Assembly: GCF_002754245.1 (NCBI RefSeq)
Contig: NZ_PEEX01000001.1
Coordinates: forward strand, 1,530,001-1,594,000
Length of the DNA: 64,000 bases
From: Chryseobacterium sp. 52
GTDB lineage: Bacteria; Bacteroidota; Bacteroidia; Flavobacteriales; Weeksellaceae
Direction of reading: 5' to 3'
Shown piece after piece: positions 15,897 to 24,378 of this stretch. The position numbers and the translations under genes were made by a program. Below the pieces are notes generated by a model. The model had not been told where the DNA came from, ran no database searches, and saw only the letters and a program-made list of their open reading frames with translations. Positions within the stretch are counted from its first letter, which is position 1; each line of letters begins with the position of its first letter.

Positions 15897-16586
15897 TTAT
15901 TTTTTGCCTAATGCTTTATTAATCGCTTTTTTAATAATAGGTTCCATGATTGTGTACCCTGCAGAATTAGGATGGATACCGTCACCTGAAAGACCTTCAC
16001 GCAAACCGCCCTTTTCATCGCGCATGGGTGTATTATAATCAATAAAAGTAAGTGTATTGCTGTGTGAGTATTGTTGTAACCTTTTGTTTAAGGCATCCAC
16101 TTTCCGGGTCACATCAGTGATTTCTTTGCGCCATGGAAATACAGCGGCTGGCAGTACAGATGCAATGATTACTTTAATCCCGTTGCTTTGGGCCATATCA
16201 GCCATTGCTTTAATATTATTAAAAGTAAAGTCCGGATCATACACTCCCGCATTTTGAGCAATATCGTTAGTACCGGCATTAATGATCACCAGCCTTGGTT
16301 TTAAAGCTATGACATCATTCTGAAACCGTAGCAGCATCTGTGAAGAAGTCTGCCCGCTGATTCCTCTGCCTGTATAATTATTTTCAGAAAAAAACTCCGA
16401 ATGGCTTTTTACCCAGCCTTCCGTAATAGAATTGCCCATAAAAACGACATCCACCTTTTTCTTTGCCGTTAGAATGGCGGTATTATCATCTCTGTACTTA
16501 GCTATATTAGCAAAATCAACAGCACTTTGTGCGTTTACAAATTCGCCTGCAAGCAAGCCAAGAGCCAGCAAAATGGATAATTTCAT
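15897..16586 (-). CDS. SGNH/GDSL hydrolase, secreted
   Basis: A 229-residue protein with a signal peptide (MKLSILLALGLLAGEFVNAQ). The four SGNH blocks are present: VVFMGNSITEGW (nucleophile serine), RGISGQTSSQMLLRF (glycine), INAGTNDIA (asparagine) and GDGIHPNSAGY (Asp/His pair near residue 205). Enzymes of this fold deacylate lipids or deacetylate sugars and polysaccharides. The arrangement is most like platelet-activating-factor acetylhydrolase or sugar-esterase members; the substrate cannot be read from the sequence. The exported location suggests action on glycans or lipids in the periplasm or outside the cell. Confidence 0.92.
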   Translation of the reverse strand: MKLSILLALGLLAGEFVNAQSAVDFANIAKYRDDNTAILTAKKKVDVVFMGNSITEGWVKSHSEFFSENNYTGRGISGQTSSQMLLRFQNDVIALKPRLVIINAGTNDIAQNAGVYDPDFTFNNIKAMADMAQSNGIKVIIASVLPAAVFPWRKEITDVTRKVDALNKRLQQYSHSNTLTFIDYNTPMRDEKGGLREGLSGDGIHPNSAGYTIMEPIIKKAINKALGKK

Positions 16587-16670
16587 ACAGATTGTTATTT
16601 TTTACAGATCACAGGCCGCAAACCACTGAAAAATTAAATAATGATTAATGGTTTCAGCTGAAATTATTGG

Positions 16671-18230
16671 TTAGACTACTTTTAAATACTGTTTGTTCTT
16701 TACCAGCCATAAACCAATAAAGGTAAGTAAGCCGTTAAGAATAATCAACTCCACACCAATTCTGTAATCCGTGTAAGTGGTCACCGTTAAATTGATTAAA
16801 TACGTAATAACAGGAGCTAAAATCGTAACCGTAAGAATGGAATATTTTTTTGAAATCTGAAACTTAGTGAAAATTCCGAAAGCAAAAAGCCCTAATAATG
16901 GTCCGTAAGTATAACCTGCAACTTCCATGATCAGATAAACGATGGATTTATCATTCAGTGCTTTAAAAACCATAATCAGTATGAAGAAAACAATGGTGAA
17001 AGTTAAATGCACTTTCATACGAAGACGTTTCTTTTCTTTTTCTGTTCTGGTTTTATCTTCATTAAGGGTTAGTAAATCAACACAGTATGAACTTGTTACT
17101 GCTGTCAGAGCACCGTCAGCAGAAGGGAATAATGCCGAAATCAGTCCAATTATAAAAATAACGGAAATAGCCATCGGGAAATGTCCCTGAAGTGATAAAG
17201 CAGGGAAGAGGTCATCTCCCATAATATTTTTTATATTTCCGGAAGCATCTTTAAATCCGAAGATATTGGTTACCGTTTCAGATTTTGCAAATCCATACTC
17301 AGCCCCATTCTGTAAAGCAAAAAGATAGAGTAAACCGCCTAAAAATAAAAAGGCCAGATTCACAAAAAGAAGAGTTCCTGCAAACGTCAGCATATTCTTT
17401 TTTGAATTCTGAAGATTATCAACAGAAATATTTTTTTGCATCATTTCCTGATCAAGTCCTGTCATTGCAATTGTAATGAAAATTCCACCCAAAATTGTTT
17501 TAAGGAAGAATGTTTTGGAATTAGGATCAAAATTGATAAAATGAGTGTAGTTTTTCTGTTCTAAAATGGTGTATGCTTCGCCAAAGGATAAATTCAGATT
17601 GGATAAAATATAAATGATACAGGCCACCAAACTGATAATCATGAAAGATGTCTGTAACGTATCGGTAATCACAATCGTCTTTACGCCTCCTTCGAACGTG
17701 TATAAAAGTACCATCAGCAAAAGCACAAGAGCGGTAACCCAAAACGGAACCCCTAAACCTTCAAGCAAAAATATCTGTAAAACATTCACCACCAGATACA
17801 ATCTGGCTGTAGCACCAATTGCTCTGGAAATGATGAAAAATATCGAACCTATTTTGTGAGCTTCTACATTAAATCTTTTCCCCAGATAGGTGTATATGGA
17901 AGTCAGATTCATCTTATAATATAACGGAAGCAGTATCGCCGCTACAATAAAATATCCGATGAAAAAACCAATCACCATCATATAATATTCAAAGCCTCCG
18001 AAAATATATTCACTGCCGGTCATTTTTCCGACAGTTCCCGGAACCGAAATAAAGGTAACTCCACTAAGGCTGGTTCCTATCATCCCGAATGCAACGAGCC
18101 ACCATTTACTTTTTTTATTACCAATAAAAAATGACTGATTATCAGAATTTCGGCTTGTGAAATAGGAAATCACCAAGAGGCCGATAAAATAGATAAAAAC
18201 AAATAGCAAAAGGATGGTTCCTGAATTCAT
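16671..18230 (-). CDS. Sodium:solute symporter (SSS family)
   Basis: A 519-residue inner-membrane protein with about 13 helices. Family signatures include the first helix TILLLFVFIYFIGLLVISYF, GTSLSGVTFISVPGTVGKM, and LISALFPSADGALTAVTSSY, which contains the conserved sodium-site serines of the SSS signature. Members import sugars, amino acids, sialic acid or similar solutes with sodium. No sugar-catabolism operon is attached, so the substrate is unknown. A -7 box (TATATTTG, 18251-18258) lies 20 bases before the start. Confidence 0.92.
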   Translation of the reverse strand: MNSGTILLLFVFIYFIGLLVISYFTSRNSDNQSFFIGNKKSKWWLVAFGMIGTSLSGVTFISVPGTVGKMTGSEYIFGGFEYYMMVIGFFIGYFIVAAILLPLYYKMNLTSIYTYLGKRFNVEAHKIGSIFFIISRAIGATARLYLVVNVLQIFLLEGLGVPFWVTALVLLLMVLLYTFEGGVKTIVITDTLQTSFMIISLVACIIYILSNLNLSFGEAYTILEQKNYTHFINFDPNSKTFFLKTILGGIFITIAMTGLDQEMMQKNISVDNLQNSKKNMLTFAGTLLFVNLAFLFLGGLLYLFALQNGAEYGFAKSETVTNIFGFKDASGNIKNIMGDDLFPALSLQGHFPMAISVIFIIGLISALFPSADGALTAVTSSYCVDLLTLNEDKTRTEKEKKRLRMKVHLTFTIVFFILIMVFKALNDKSIVYLIMEVAGYTYGPLLGLFAFGIFTKFQISKKYSILTVTILAPVITYLINLTVTTYTDYRIGVELIILNGLLTFIGLWLVKNKQYLKVV

Positions 18231-18250
18231 GCTGAAATTTTAAATTTTAG

Positions 18251-18258
18251 CAAATATA
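18251..18258 (-). promoter_or_regulatory. -7 box (TATATTTG) for the SSS symporter
   Basis: The minus-strand octamer matches TAnnTTTG and predicts a leader of about 15 nt. No -33 element at 19-20 bp was found. Confidence 0.45.
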
Positions 18259-18287
18259 GTTTTTTTCTGTTCTGTTGAAAAAGAAAA

Positions 18288-18317
18288 AGCCTTTCAGATG
18301 TTAAACTCTGAAAGGCT
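18288..18317 (-). terminator. Terminator of the redox/stress gene cluster
   Basis: AGCCTTTCAGA at 18288-18298 pairs with TCTGAAAGGCT at 18307-18317 (11 bp, 8-base loop). On the minus strand it is followed by TTTTTCTTTTTC. It lies 25 bases beyond the stop of the last gene of the cluster. Confidence 0.85.
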
Positions 18318-18341
18318 GTATCTTAAGGACAGAAATTAGAA

Positions 18342-18629
18342 TCAGTTGACTAAAACATCCTGAAGTTCCCCACTTTTCTGAAAACTTGCTTTGGCAAACG
18401 GGCAGAGAGGGATGATCTTTTTGTTATTTTTTCTGGCAAAATCTACTGCAGCCAGAAGCATTTCTTTTCCTACCCCTTTTCCGTTGTAGGCTTCTTCCAC
18501 CTCTGTGTGGTCAATGATGAATCTTTCTTCTCCGGCCCAGGTATACGTCATCATTCCTGCGCGTCTTCCATCTATGAAAGCTTCAAAACTTCCGTGTTTT
18601 TCGTCGTTGTTTTGTTTTACTTCGGTCAT
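18342..18629 (-). CDS. Small GNAT-type N-acetyltransferase
   Basis: A 95-residue protein of the short acetyltransferase group: EAFIDGRRAGMMTYTWAGEERFIIDHTEV, the acetyl-CoA loop NGKGVGKEMLLAAVDFARKNNKKIIPLCPFAKA. The second helix after the loop and the IPLCPFA motif are hallmarks of this family. The acceptor is unknown. It is the last gene of a tight cluster, starting 1 base after the OsmC stop. A second member of the same family is at 21341. Confidence 0.88.
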   Translation of the reverse strand: MTEVKQNNDEKHGSFEAFIDGRRAGMMTYTWAGEERFIIDHTEVEEAYNGKGVGKEMLLAAVDFARKNNKKIIPLCPFAKASFQKSGELQDVLVN

Positions 18630-18630
18630 A

Positions 18631-19026
18631 TTATGAAAATTTGGTTAGTATTTCTATATCGTTGGTTAATATTTTGTGGACAGGGCAGGCATCAGCGATT
18701 GTGTGCAGCCTTTTCAGCTGTTCTTCATCCAGAATACCTTCAAAGCTAATCTCTCTTTTGAATACAGCTCTTTTTGTCAAAGGAAAATTTTCAAGTTCAA
18801 CTTCTACGCTGATGTTTTCAACGTCCCATTCCTTTCTTTCGATGTACATTCTTAAAGTGGCAGCTGTGCAGCTTGCCAGAGAAGTTGCTAAAATCTCCAT
18901 TGGATTGAAGCCTTTATTCTGACCGCCTTTATCTATCGGTTCATCGGTAATGATCTGGTTTTCGCCGGCTGTTACCTCTGTATAATATTTTGTTTTGCCT
19001 AAACTTGCTTTTACGGTTACCGCCAT
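18631..19026 (-). CDS. OsmC-family peroxide reductase
   Basis: A 131-residue protein with the two redox cysteines of the family: Cys53 in ILATSLASCTAATLRMY and Cys114 in ADACPVHKIL. The segment GFNPMEILATSLASC is the usual OsmC core. Members reduce organic hydroperoxides using the paired cysteines, usually drawing electrons from lipoylated or thiol carriers. It overlaps the ferredoxin gene by one base (TAATG), so the two are coupled. Confidence 0.92.
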   Translation of the reverse strand: MAVTVKASLGKTKYYTEVTAGENQIITDEPIDKGGQNKGFNPMEILATSLASCTAATLRMYIERKEWDVENISVEVELENFPLTKRAVFKREISFEGILDEEQLKRLHTIADACPVHKILTNDIEILTKFS

Positions 19027-19244
19027 TATTGTTCTGTATTGAATTTATAACTTAATGCTCCTGAAGGGCATTGGTCTATCTGGTTTTTAAGTTCTTCGGG
19101 AGTTGCATTTTCTGCTTTTATCCACGGTCTGTCTTTAGGATTGTAGACTTTGGGAAGCATTTTTACGCAGACAGCCGAGTGGATACACTTCTGGGGCTGC
19201 CAGATGACAGTGATACTGCCGTTAGGATATTCGTGTGTTTCCAT
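19026..19244 (-). CDS. Divergent mono-cluster ferredoxin (Fer4_19 type)
   Basis: A 72-residue protein with cysteines in QKCIHSAVCVKMLP and DQCPSGALSY, the spacing of the short mono-cluster iron-sulfur domain often encoded with OsmC-like or GNAT genes. WIKAENATPEELKNQI is typical of the family. It probably carries electrons, but only three cysteines are seen, so the cluster type is uncertain. The gene begins one base beyond the TMEM175 stop and overlaps the OsmC start. Confidence 0.85.
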   Translation of the reverse strand: METHEYPNGSITVIWQPQKCIHSAVCVKMLPKVYNPKDRPWIKAENATPEELKNQIDQCPSGALSYKFNTEQ

Positions 19245-19245
19245 A

Positions 19246-19824
19246 TCAATTTTCTTTTAATGATTTTTCGATTCTTCGGTCCGGAATCAGCCATATGAGA
19301 GCCACGATATAATAAAAACCTATGGCAATATAAGGATAAAAAAATGAAATGGTGATTCCAAGGACATAAAATACAATAGAGATATATTCTTTAAACTTTG
19401 AATGTATAGCTTCTTTCAGCTTTGAGTTTTCACCTTCGCACAGGACAATCTGATGCTCTAAAATAGTATAGGCTACAGCCGACATGATGAGACAGATTCC
19501 ATAAGATGCTACCGGATTTTCTGCAAAATGCGTTGCACCAATCCATTCTGTAGCGATAGGCATCAGTGAAAGCCAGAACAGCAAATGAAGATTTGCCCAG
19601 AGAACACTTCCGTTGATCTTTTTTACAGTCTGAAATAAGTGATGGTGATTATTCCAGTAGATTCCTACATAAATAAAACTGAAAATATAGGCAAGAACCT
19701 TGGGAAGGAGAGGTTTGAGGCTGGCCCAGCTGCTTCCTTCCGGAACCTTCAGTTCAAGTACCATGATGGTAATGATAATGGCTAAAACACCATCACTGAA
19801 AGCCTCCAGTCTTCCCTTAGTCAT
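19246..19824 (-). CDS. TMEM175/DUF1211-type membrane protein (putative potassium channel)
   Basis: A 192-residue protein with the signature RLEAFSDGVLAIIIT in the first helix, followed by about five more membrane segments (VLAYIFSFIYVGIYW, LLFWLSLMPIATEW and others). Bacterial members with the FSD motif form potassium-selective channels as tetramers. The gene overlaps the preceding flavin reductase by 8 bases. A role in ion balance during stress is inference from the neighbours. Confidence 0.88.
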   Translation of the reverse strand: MTKGRLEAFSDGVLAIIITIMVLELKVPEGSSWASLKPLLPKVLAYIFSFIYVGIYWNNHHHLFQTVKKINGSVLWANLHLLFWLSLMPIATEWIGATHFAENPVASYGICLIMSAVAYTILEHQIVLCEGENSKLKEAIHSKFKEYISIVFYVLGITISFFYPYIAIGFYYIVALIWLIPDRRIEKSLKEN

Positions 19825-20356
19825 TGGTTGTGATCTCTGTTTTAAAATTTCCGATCTTATCTTTCAGTTCCTGAAGCATATCAGGATTGATCACACCACT
19901 TTCCAGATCAAAATTTTCATAAAACTTAGAAAGTGAAAAAGTCTCTATGATATCTGCTGCAAACTGTGGAAAAAAAGTCTTGGCGGTATTCATCACATTA
20001 CCTCCGCCATAGCCTCCCGGAGAAGTGCTCATCAGAAACATAGGTTTATTTTGAAATACTTTTACATTGATTCTTGATGACCAGTCGAAGACATTTTTAA
20101 ACGCTGAGCTGTATGATCTGTTGTGTTCTGCGAGAGAACAGATGATTACATCACATTCTTCAATCTTTTTCAAAAAATTGTGGGCTTCATCCGGGAATCC
20201 CTTTTTTTCAAGATCCACAGAGAAAACAGGCATGGTGAAATCATTGAGGTCTATCAGATTGATTTCTTCGTCCTGAAAATCTTTCAGAACAAATTTTACC
20301 AGTTCTCTATTGATGGAAGTAGAAGACGTACTTCCTGCAAATGCTAATATTTTCAT
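19817..20356 (-). CDS. NADPH-dependent FMN reductase
   Basis: A 179-residue flavodoxin-fold protein. The FMN phosphate loop is at the start (AFAGSTSSTSINREL), and PEY-like segments follow: CSLAEHNRSYSSAFKNVFDW and FLMSTSPGGYGGGNVM. These are typical of NADPH-dependent FMN, azo or chromate reductases. It probably supplies reduced flavin or detoxifies quinones. The start is 24 bases after the stop of the upstream pirin gene, within the same cluster. Confidence 0.9.
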   Translation of the reverse strand: MKILAFAGSTSSTSINRELVKFVLKDFQDEEINLIDLNDFTMPVFSVDLEKKGFPDEAHNFLKKIEECDVIICSLAEHNRSYSSAFKNVFDWSSRINVKVFQNKPMFLMSTSPGGYGGGNVMNTAKTFFPQFAADIIETFSLSKFYENFDLESGVINPDMLQELKDKIGNFKTEITTND

Positions 20357-20380
20357 GGTGTATGCTATCGGGGCTGAAAA

Positions 20381-21280
20381 TTATTTTCTGTTTAAAATTG
20401 CTTTAGGAAGCGGGACAAATTCTTTTTCGTCACCGGGAACCAAAGGAAATGCCTCATGGTTCTGATCATTCCAGTTGACTTTTGCCTGATTGAGCAATTC
20501 TTTATCTGAATTTACAAAATTCCAGAATATAAAACGCTCTTCATCAAAAGGCTCACCACCGAAAAGATATACGGTACCGTTTTCGCTCATTTCGAATTCA
20601 CAGAGTTTCGTATCTTTTGCGATCATCAGCTGTTTTGAGCCGTAAGAATTTCCTTCTGTAGTCACAGTTCCATCCAGTACATACATCGCAGCTTCGCCAT
20701 AAAGATCTTTTCCGATGCTTATCTTTTTTGCTTCTTTGGTTTTGATCTCAATAAAAAATAATTTACTGTGAACAGGAACCGCAGAGGTTCTTCCGAATGC
20801 TTCACCGGCAATTAATTTATACTGAATGCCATCTTCTTCCCAAACCGGAATTTCATCCGCTTCAATATGATGGAAAGTAGGTTCTGTTTGTTCCAGATGT
20901 TTTGGAAGCCCTACCCAGATCTGGAATCCGTGGAGGCTTTTATCGCTGTGTCTTAAATATTCAGGTGTTCTTTCAGAATGGACTACGCCTTTTCCTGCAG
21001 TCATCCAGTTAACAGCTCCCGGCTTGATTTCCACTGCACTTCCGATGCTGTCTCTGTGAAAAATAGATCCTTCAAGCAGGTAAGTTAAGGTTGAAAGTCC
21101 GATATGCGGATGTGGCGGAACATCAAGGTTCTGGTAATCCTTCAGTTCAGAAGGTCCCATATGGTCGATAAAGACAAAGGGTCCGACTGCTCTTTTTTCA
21201 CGGAAGGGAAGAAGTCTTCCCACCAGGAAATTTCCTATATCTGCTGCTTTCTCTTCTATGATAAGTCCGATATTTGACAT
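20381..21280 (-). CDS. Pirin family protein (first of two)
   Basis: A 299-residue bicupin. The metal site of the N-terminal cupin is intact: PHPHIGLSTLTYLLEG, FHRDSIG and GKGVVHSE (three histidines and a glutamate). The C-terminal cupin has FIFWNFVNSDKELLNQ and ends EFVPLPKAI. Bacterial pirins of this type can have quercetinase activity or act as redox-dependent regulators; the activity is unknown here. It differs clearly from the other pirin in this cluster, so they are not recent duplicates. Confidence 0.93.
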   Translation of the reverse strand: MSNIGLIIEEKAADIGNFLVGRLLPFREKRAVGPFVFIDHMGPSELKDYQNLDVPPHPHIGLSTLTYLLEGSIFHRDSIGSAVEIKPGAVNWMTAGKGVVHSERTPEYLRHSDKSLHGFQIWVGLPKHLEQTEPTFHHIEADEIPVWEEDGIQYKLIAGEAFGRTSAVPVHSKLFFIEIKTKEAKKISIGKDLYGEAAMYVLDGTVTTEGNSYGSKQLMIAKDTKLCEFEMSENGTVYLFGGEPFDEERFIFWNFVNSDKELLNQAKVNWNDQNHEAFPLVPGDEKEFVPLPKAILNRK

Positions 21281-21340
21281 AATAAAGTACGTGTTTTGAA
21301 TTCTGGTTTAAATAAATTGAATGAATTTTAAGAGATGGAG

Positions 21341-21652
21341 TTACAGTTTGTCGTATCCTTCAAATCTTTCATCAACAATACGTTTCCATTCTGGATGTTT
21401 TTTAATATACGCAAAAACATAAGGACAGTAGGGAAGAAGTTTTTTTCCGTTTTCTTCAATATAGGCTAATGTTTTCTCTACAACAGCAATAGCGGCACCG
21501 GTTCCCGCCAGTTCAGGATCTGCTTCCGTGTGTACCAGAGCGATCTGATGACCCATTTCACGGTAGTCGATAAAGGCAAAGTGCCCATCGACTTCTATTT
21601 CAAATCTTTTTTCTGCCTTGACAAGCGGTATATTTTCAAATTCTGGTTTCAT
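21341..21652 (-). CDS. Small GNAT-type N-acetyltransferase (second)
   Basis: A 103-residue protein with FEIEVDGHFAFIDYREMG, the loop AGTGAAIAVVEKTLAYIEENGKKLLPYCPY and a short C-terminal helix. The fold and the LLPYCPY motif match the gene at 18342. It lies between the two pirin genes, 60 bases from the first and 181 from the second, on the same strand. Confidence 0.88.
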   Translation of the reverse strand: MKPEFENIPLVKAEKRFEIEVDGHFAFIDYREMGHQIALVHTEADPELAGTGAAIAVVEKTLAYIEENGKKLLPYCPYVFAYIKKHPEWKRIVDERFEGYDKL

Positions 21653-21833
21653 AAATTTTGTATGATCAGTGAGTTGGTGGATCGCAAAGACGGATTGAAT
21701 CTTAAATAAATGCTTTTCCCAATTTTGAGAATATAAATATTGTCAATTGTTTTTCGTCTTTGCGTTTCACCAAACACATTATATAAAGTTAGTAAAAAAG
21801 GAATAATGTAAGATTAACATAAATTTAATTCTT

Positions 21834-22709
21834 TTAATCTTCCAGATAACCGAACTTTCCGGTGTTGTAATCTTCAAAAGCCTGCATAATCTCTTCTCTT
21901 GAATTCATCACAAAAGGTCCGTGAGGATAAATAGGTTCGTTAATCGGTTCTCCGCTGATGATCAGGATTATAGAGTCTTCCTGAGCTTCAATGCTGAACG
22001 CGTCTCCTTCATTTTTAAATAAGACAAGATGATCTGCTGCTGCTTTTTCCTCTCCGTTTACGGTGATACTTCCTTCAATGATCAGAGCTGCTGTATTAAA
22101 GTGAGCAGGAAAACTGAATTCTGCTTTTCCACCTGCTTTTAATTTTGCATTCATCATATTCAATGGAGTAAAAGTGTCTGCCGGACCTTTATGCCCGTTA
22201 TATTCTCCTGCGATAATTTCTACAAGACCATTTTCCCCTAAGTCAACTCTTTCCATAGCTGTATTTTCTATAGCCTGGTATTTCGGGCAGCTCATTTTAT
22301 CTTTTGCGGGAAGATTGACCCATAACTGGACCATCTGGAAAATACCCCCTTTTTTTGACCACTCGGTTTCATGATATTCTTTGTGAAGAACTCCTTTTGC
22401 TGCGGTCATCCACTGCACATCGCCTTCACCGATAACGCCGCCACCGCCTGCACTGTCATGATGTTCTACTTTACCCTGATAAGCTATTGTTACGGTTTCA
22501 AAACCTCTGTGAGGATGAACGCCCACTCCTCTGGGTCTTTCTGAACCGTTGAAATGAAATTTTGAATTGTAATCAAGCATGATGAACGGGTCCATTCTTT
22601 TCATATCCAATCCTTGTACTCCTGGAATAAAATTATGAACCCTAAAACCATCCCCTACAAAATGTGCAGGTTTTGGAGATACTACGATTTCTACTTTTTT
22701 CGCTGTCAT
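21834..22709 (-). CDS. Pirin family protein (second)
   Basis: A 291-residue bicupin. The ATG at 22709 (MTAKKVEIVVSPKPAHFVG) is chosen; the in-frame upstream start at 22733 is a TTG that lies inside the -7 box. Cupin metal ligands are in HPHRGFETVTIAYQG, EHHDSAG and AKGVLHKEYH. C-terminal motifs EPINEPIYPHGPFVMNS mark the classic pirin (YhhW/YhaK-like) group. It is probably a cytoplasmic iron enzyme or sensor. It is the first gene of the cluster. Confidence 0.94.
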   Translation of the reverse strand: MTAKKVEIVVSPKPAHFVGDGFRVHNFIPGVQGLDMKRMDPFIMLDYNSKFHFNGSERPRGVGVHPHRGFETVTIAYQGKVEHHDSAGGGGVIGEGDVQWMTAAKGVLHKEYHETEWSKKGGIFQMVQLWVNLPAKDKMSCPKYQAIENTAMERVDLGENGLVEIIAGEYNGHKGPADTFTPLNMMNAKLKAGGKAEFSFPAHFNTAALIIEGSITVNGEEKAAADHLVLFKNEGDAFSIEAQEDSIILIISGEPINEPIYPHGPFVMNSREEIMQAFEDYNTGKFGYLED

Positions 22710-22730
22710 AATATTGTGAATTTTATATAA

Positions 22731-22738
22731 CAAAAGTA
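22731..22738 (-). promoter_or_regulatory. -7 box (TACTTTTG) for the redox/stress cluster
   Basis: The minus-strand octamer fits TAnnTTTG and lies 21 bases before the pirin ATG at 22709, predicting a leader of about 15 nt. No -33 TTG at standard spacing was found. Confidence 0.5.
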
Positions 22739-22834
22739 CTGCAGCGAAGAATCAGGTGCATTGATCTGTGTTAAGTTCGTTAAGGGTTGGAAGGAACAAC
22801 ACTAAAAGTAAATACGTGCATTGTTCTTTTCGGA

Positions 22835-24238
22835 TTAATCCTCCTTAGATTTCATATTCTTTCCATCTGAAATGTGAAGTCTTCTGAAAACAAATCCTGA
22901 GATAATGGTTAATATTCCTACGGTAAGGAAAGTGTAGCGGAAGGCATTGTGAATTTCGCCTTCAATCAGATCAGAATTTTCAAATAATTTTAAAAGAATA
23001 AGCCCGAACGCAATTCCGAAACCGATGGCCAGCTGCTGGTTGACTGATATTAATGAATTACCGCTGCTGGTCTGAAAATTTCTAAGATCTGCAATAGAAA
23101 TGGTATTCATGGATGTAAACTGTATGGAATTGAAAAAACCTAATACGGCAATAATCGGGACAAACCAATATAATGAGGTATGAATATTGGGAATGGCGAG
23201 AAGACAGATGAGAGTTCCGATAATGAAGGTATTCACCATTAAGGTCTGGCGGTAACCGTATTTATCTAAAATTTTAATAACAGATGATTTTCCGAATATA
23301 GCTGTCAGAGCCATCGGAGCGATGATCCATCCGGAAGTTACTGCCGACTGTTTGTAGGCTATCTGGATCATAAGAGGAAGCAATAGCGGAACAGAGCTGA
23401 TTCCCAGTCTGGTCGCCAGATTTCCGACAATTCCTACACGAAAAGTTCTTACCTGGAATAAGTCCAATGGAAAAATTGGATTTCCACCCCGTCTTGCATG
23501 TTTGTAATAATAGTACAGGAATAAAAATCCCAAAATAAATACAAAAAGTACCGGACTGATATTCTGCATATCTCCGAAAAGTTCCAGTGAAATAGACAAG
23601 AGGAGTGATGCGGCGGCAAAAATTAAAAATCCTTTTAAATCAAAATCGACATCAGTGGATTTGTAATCCGGCATATATTTTAACCCTAAAATAATTCCTA
23701 GAACTCCAATGGGAATATTGATCAGGAAAATCCAGTGCCACGAAAGATAATCTACCATATATCCACCAACCAACGGACCCAGTACAGGACCTATCAATGC
23801 AGGAATGATGGCGAAGTTCATAGCTTTAAGCAACTCACTTTTATCAAAAGTCTTGATCAGAGCCAGCTTTCCAACAGGGGTCATCAAACTTCCTCCAACA
23901 CCCTGAATTACCCTTGAAATCACCAAATGGGTAAGGTTCTGTGACATAGAACAGAAGAGTGAGCCTAAACTGAAAAGAATCAAAGAGAAAATAAATACTT
24001 TTTTTGTTCCAAACCGGTCTGCCAGAAATCCGCTGGCTGGCATGAAAACTGCAAGGGTCAGAACATAACTGATAATAGCGTTCTGCATATTGAGTGGAGA
24101 TTCATGAAGGTCTTTTGCGATGGAAGGCAGGGACGTGTTCAGGATCGTGGAATCCAGCATCTGCATGAAGATAGCAGTAGCGAGGATGAGTGGAAGTATT
24201 TTTTTTACAGAGATCTGTTGCGGGCTGGTTTCTGTCAT
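22835..24238 (-). CDS. MFS exporter, DHA2 (EmrB/QacA-like) family
   Basis: A 467-residue transporter with a predicted set of 12-14 helices. Motif A is GFLADRFGTKKVF; the DHA2 motif is LDSTILNTSLPSIAKDL; the C-type motif of drug antiporters is PALIGPVLGPLVGGYMVD. Such proteins expel drugs or metabolites against protons. No TolC or EmrA partner is adjacent, so a full tripartite pump is not shown. The gene is followed by an unlinked 140-base gap. Confidence 0.92.
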   Translation of the reverse strand: MTETSPQQISVKKILPLILATAIFMQMLDSTILNTSLPSIAKDLHESPLNMQNAIISYVLTLAVFMPASGFLADRFGTKKVFIFSLILFSLGSLFCSMSQNLTHLVISRVIQGVGGSLMTPVGKLALIKTFDKSELLKAMNFAIIPALIGPVLGPLVGGYMVDYLSWHWIFLINIPIGVLGIILGLKYMPDYKSTDVDFDLKGFLIFAAASLLLSISLELFGDMQNISPVLFVFILGFLFLYYYYKHARRGGNPIFPLDLFQVRTFRVGIVGNLATRLGISSVPLLLPLMIQIAYKQSAVTSGWIIAPMALTAIFGKSSVIKILDKYGYRQTLMVNTFIIGTLICLLAIPNIHTSLYWFVPIIAVLGFFNSIQFTSMNTISIADLRNFQTSSGNSLISVNQQLAIGFGIAFGLILLKLFENSDLIEGEIHNAFRYTFLTVGILTIISGFVFRRLHISDGKNMKSKED

Positions 24239-24344
24239 TCGGTGTAGACTGGAAATCTAGTTATTTCCAGATTTATTTTTATGGGAAGAAATTACTGTTT
24301 TAAAACAGTCTGATTTTTAGATCAGGAATTTCCTATAAAATTAA

Positions 24345-24374
24345 AAAAGTCCTGTGAATTTTCACAGGACTTTT
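24345..24374 (-). terminator. Terminator of the 24379 gene
   Basis: AAAAGTCCTGTGA at 24345-24357 and TCACAGGACTTTT at 24362-24374 form a 13-bp perfect stem with a 4-base loop, 4 bases past the stop of the minus-strand gene and flanked by A/T runs. Confidence 0.85.
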
Positions 24375-24378
24375 ACAT

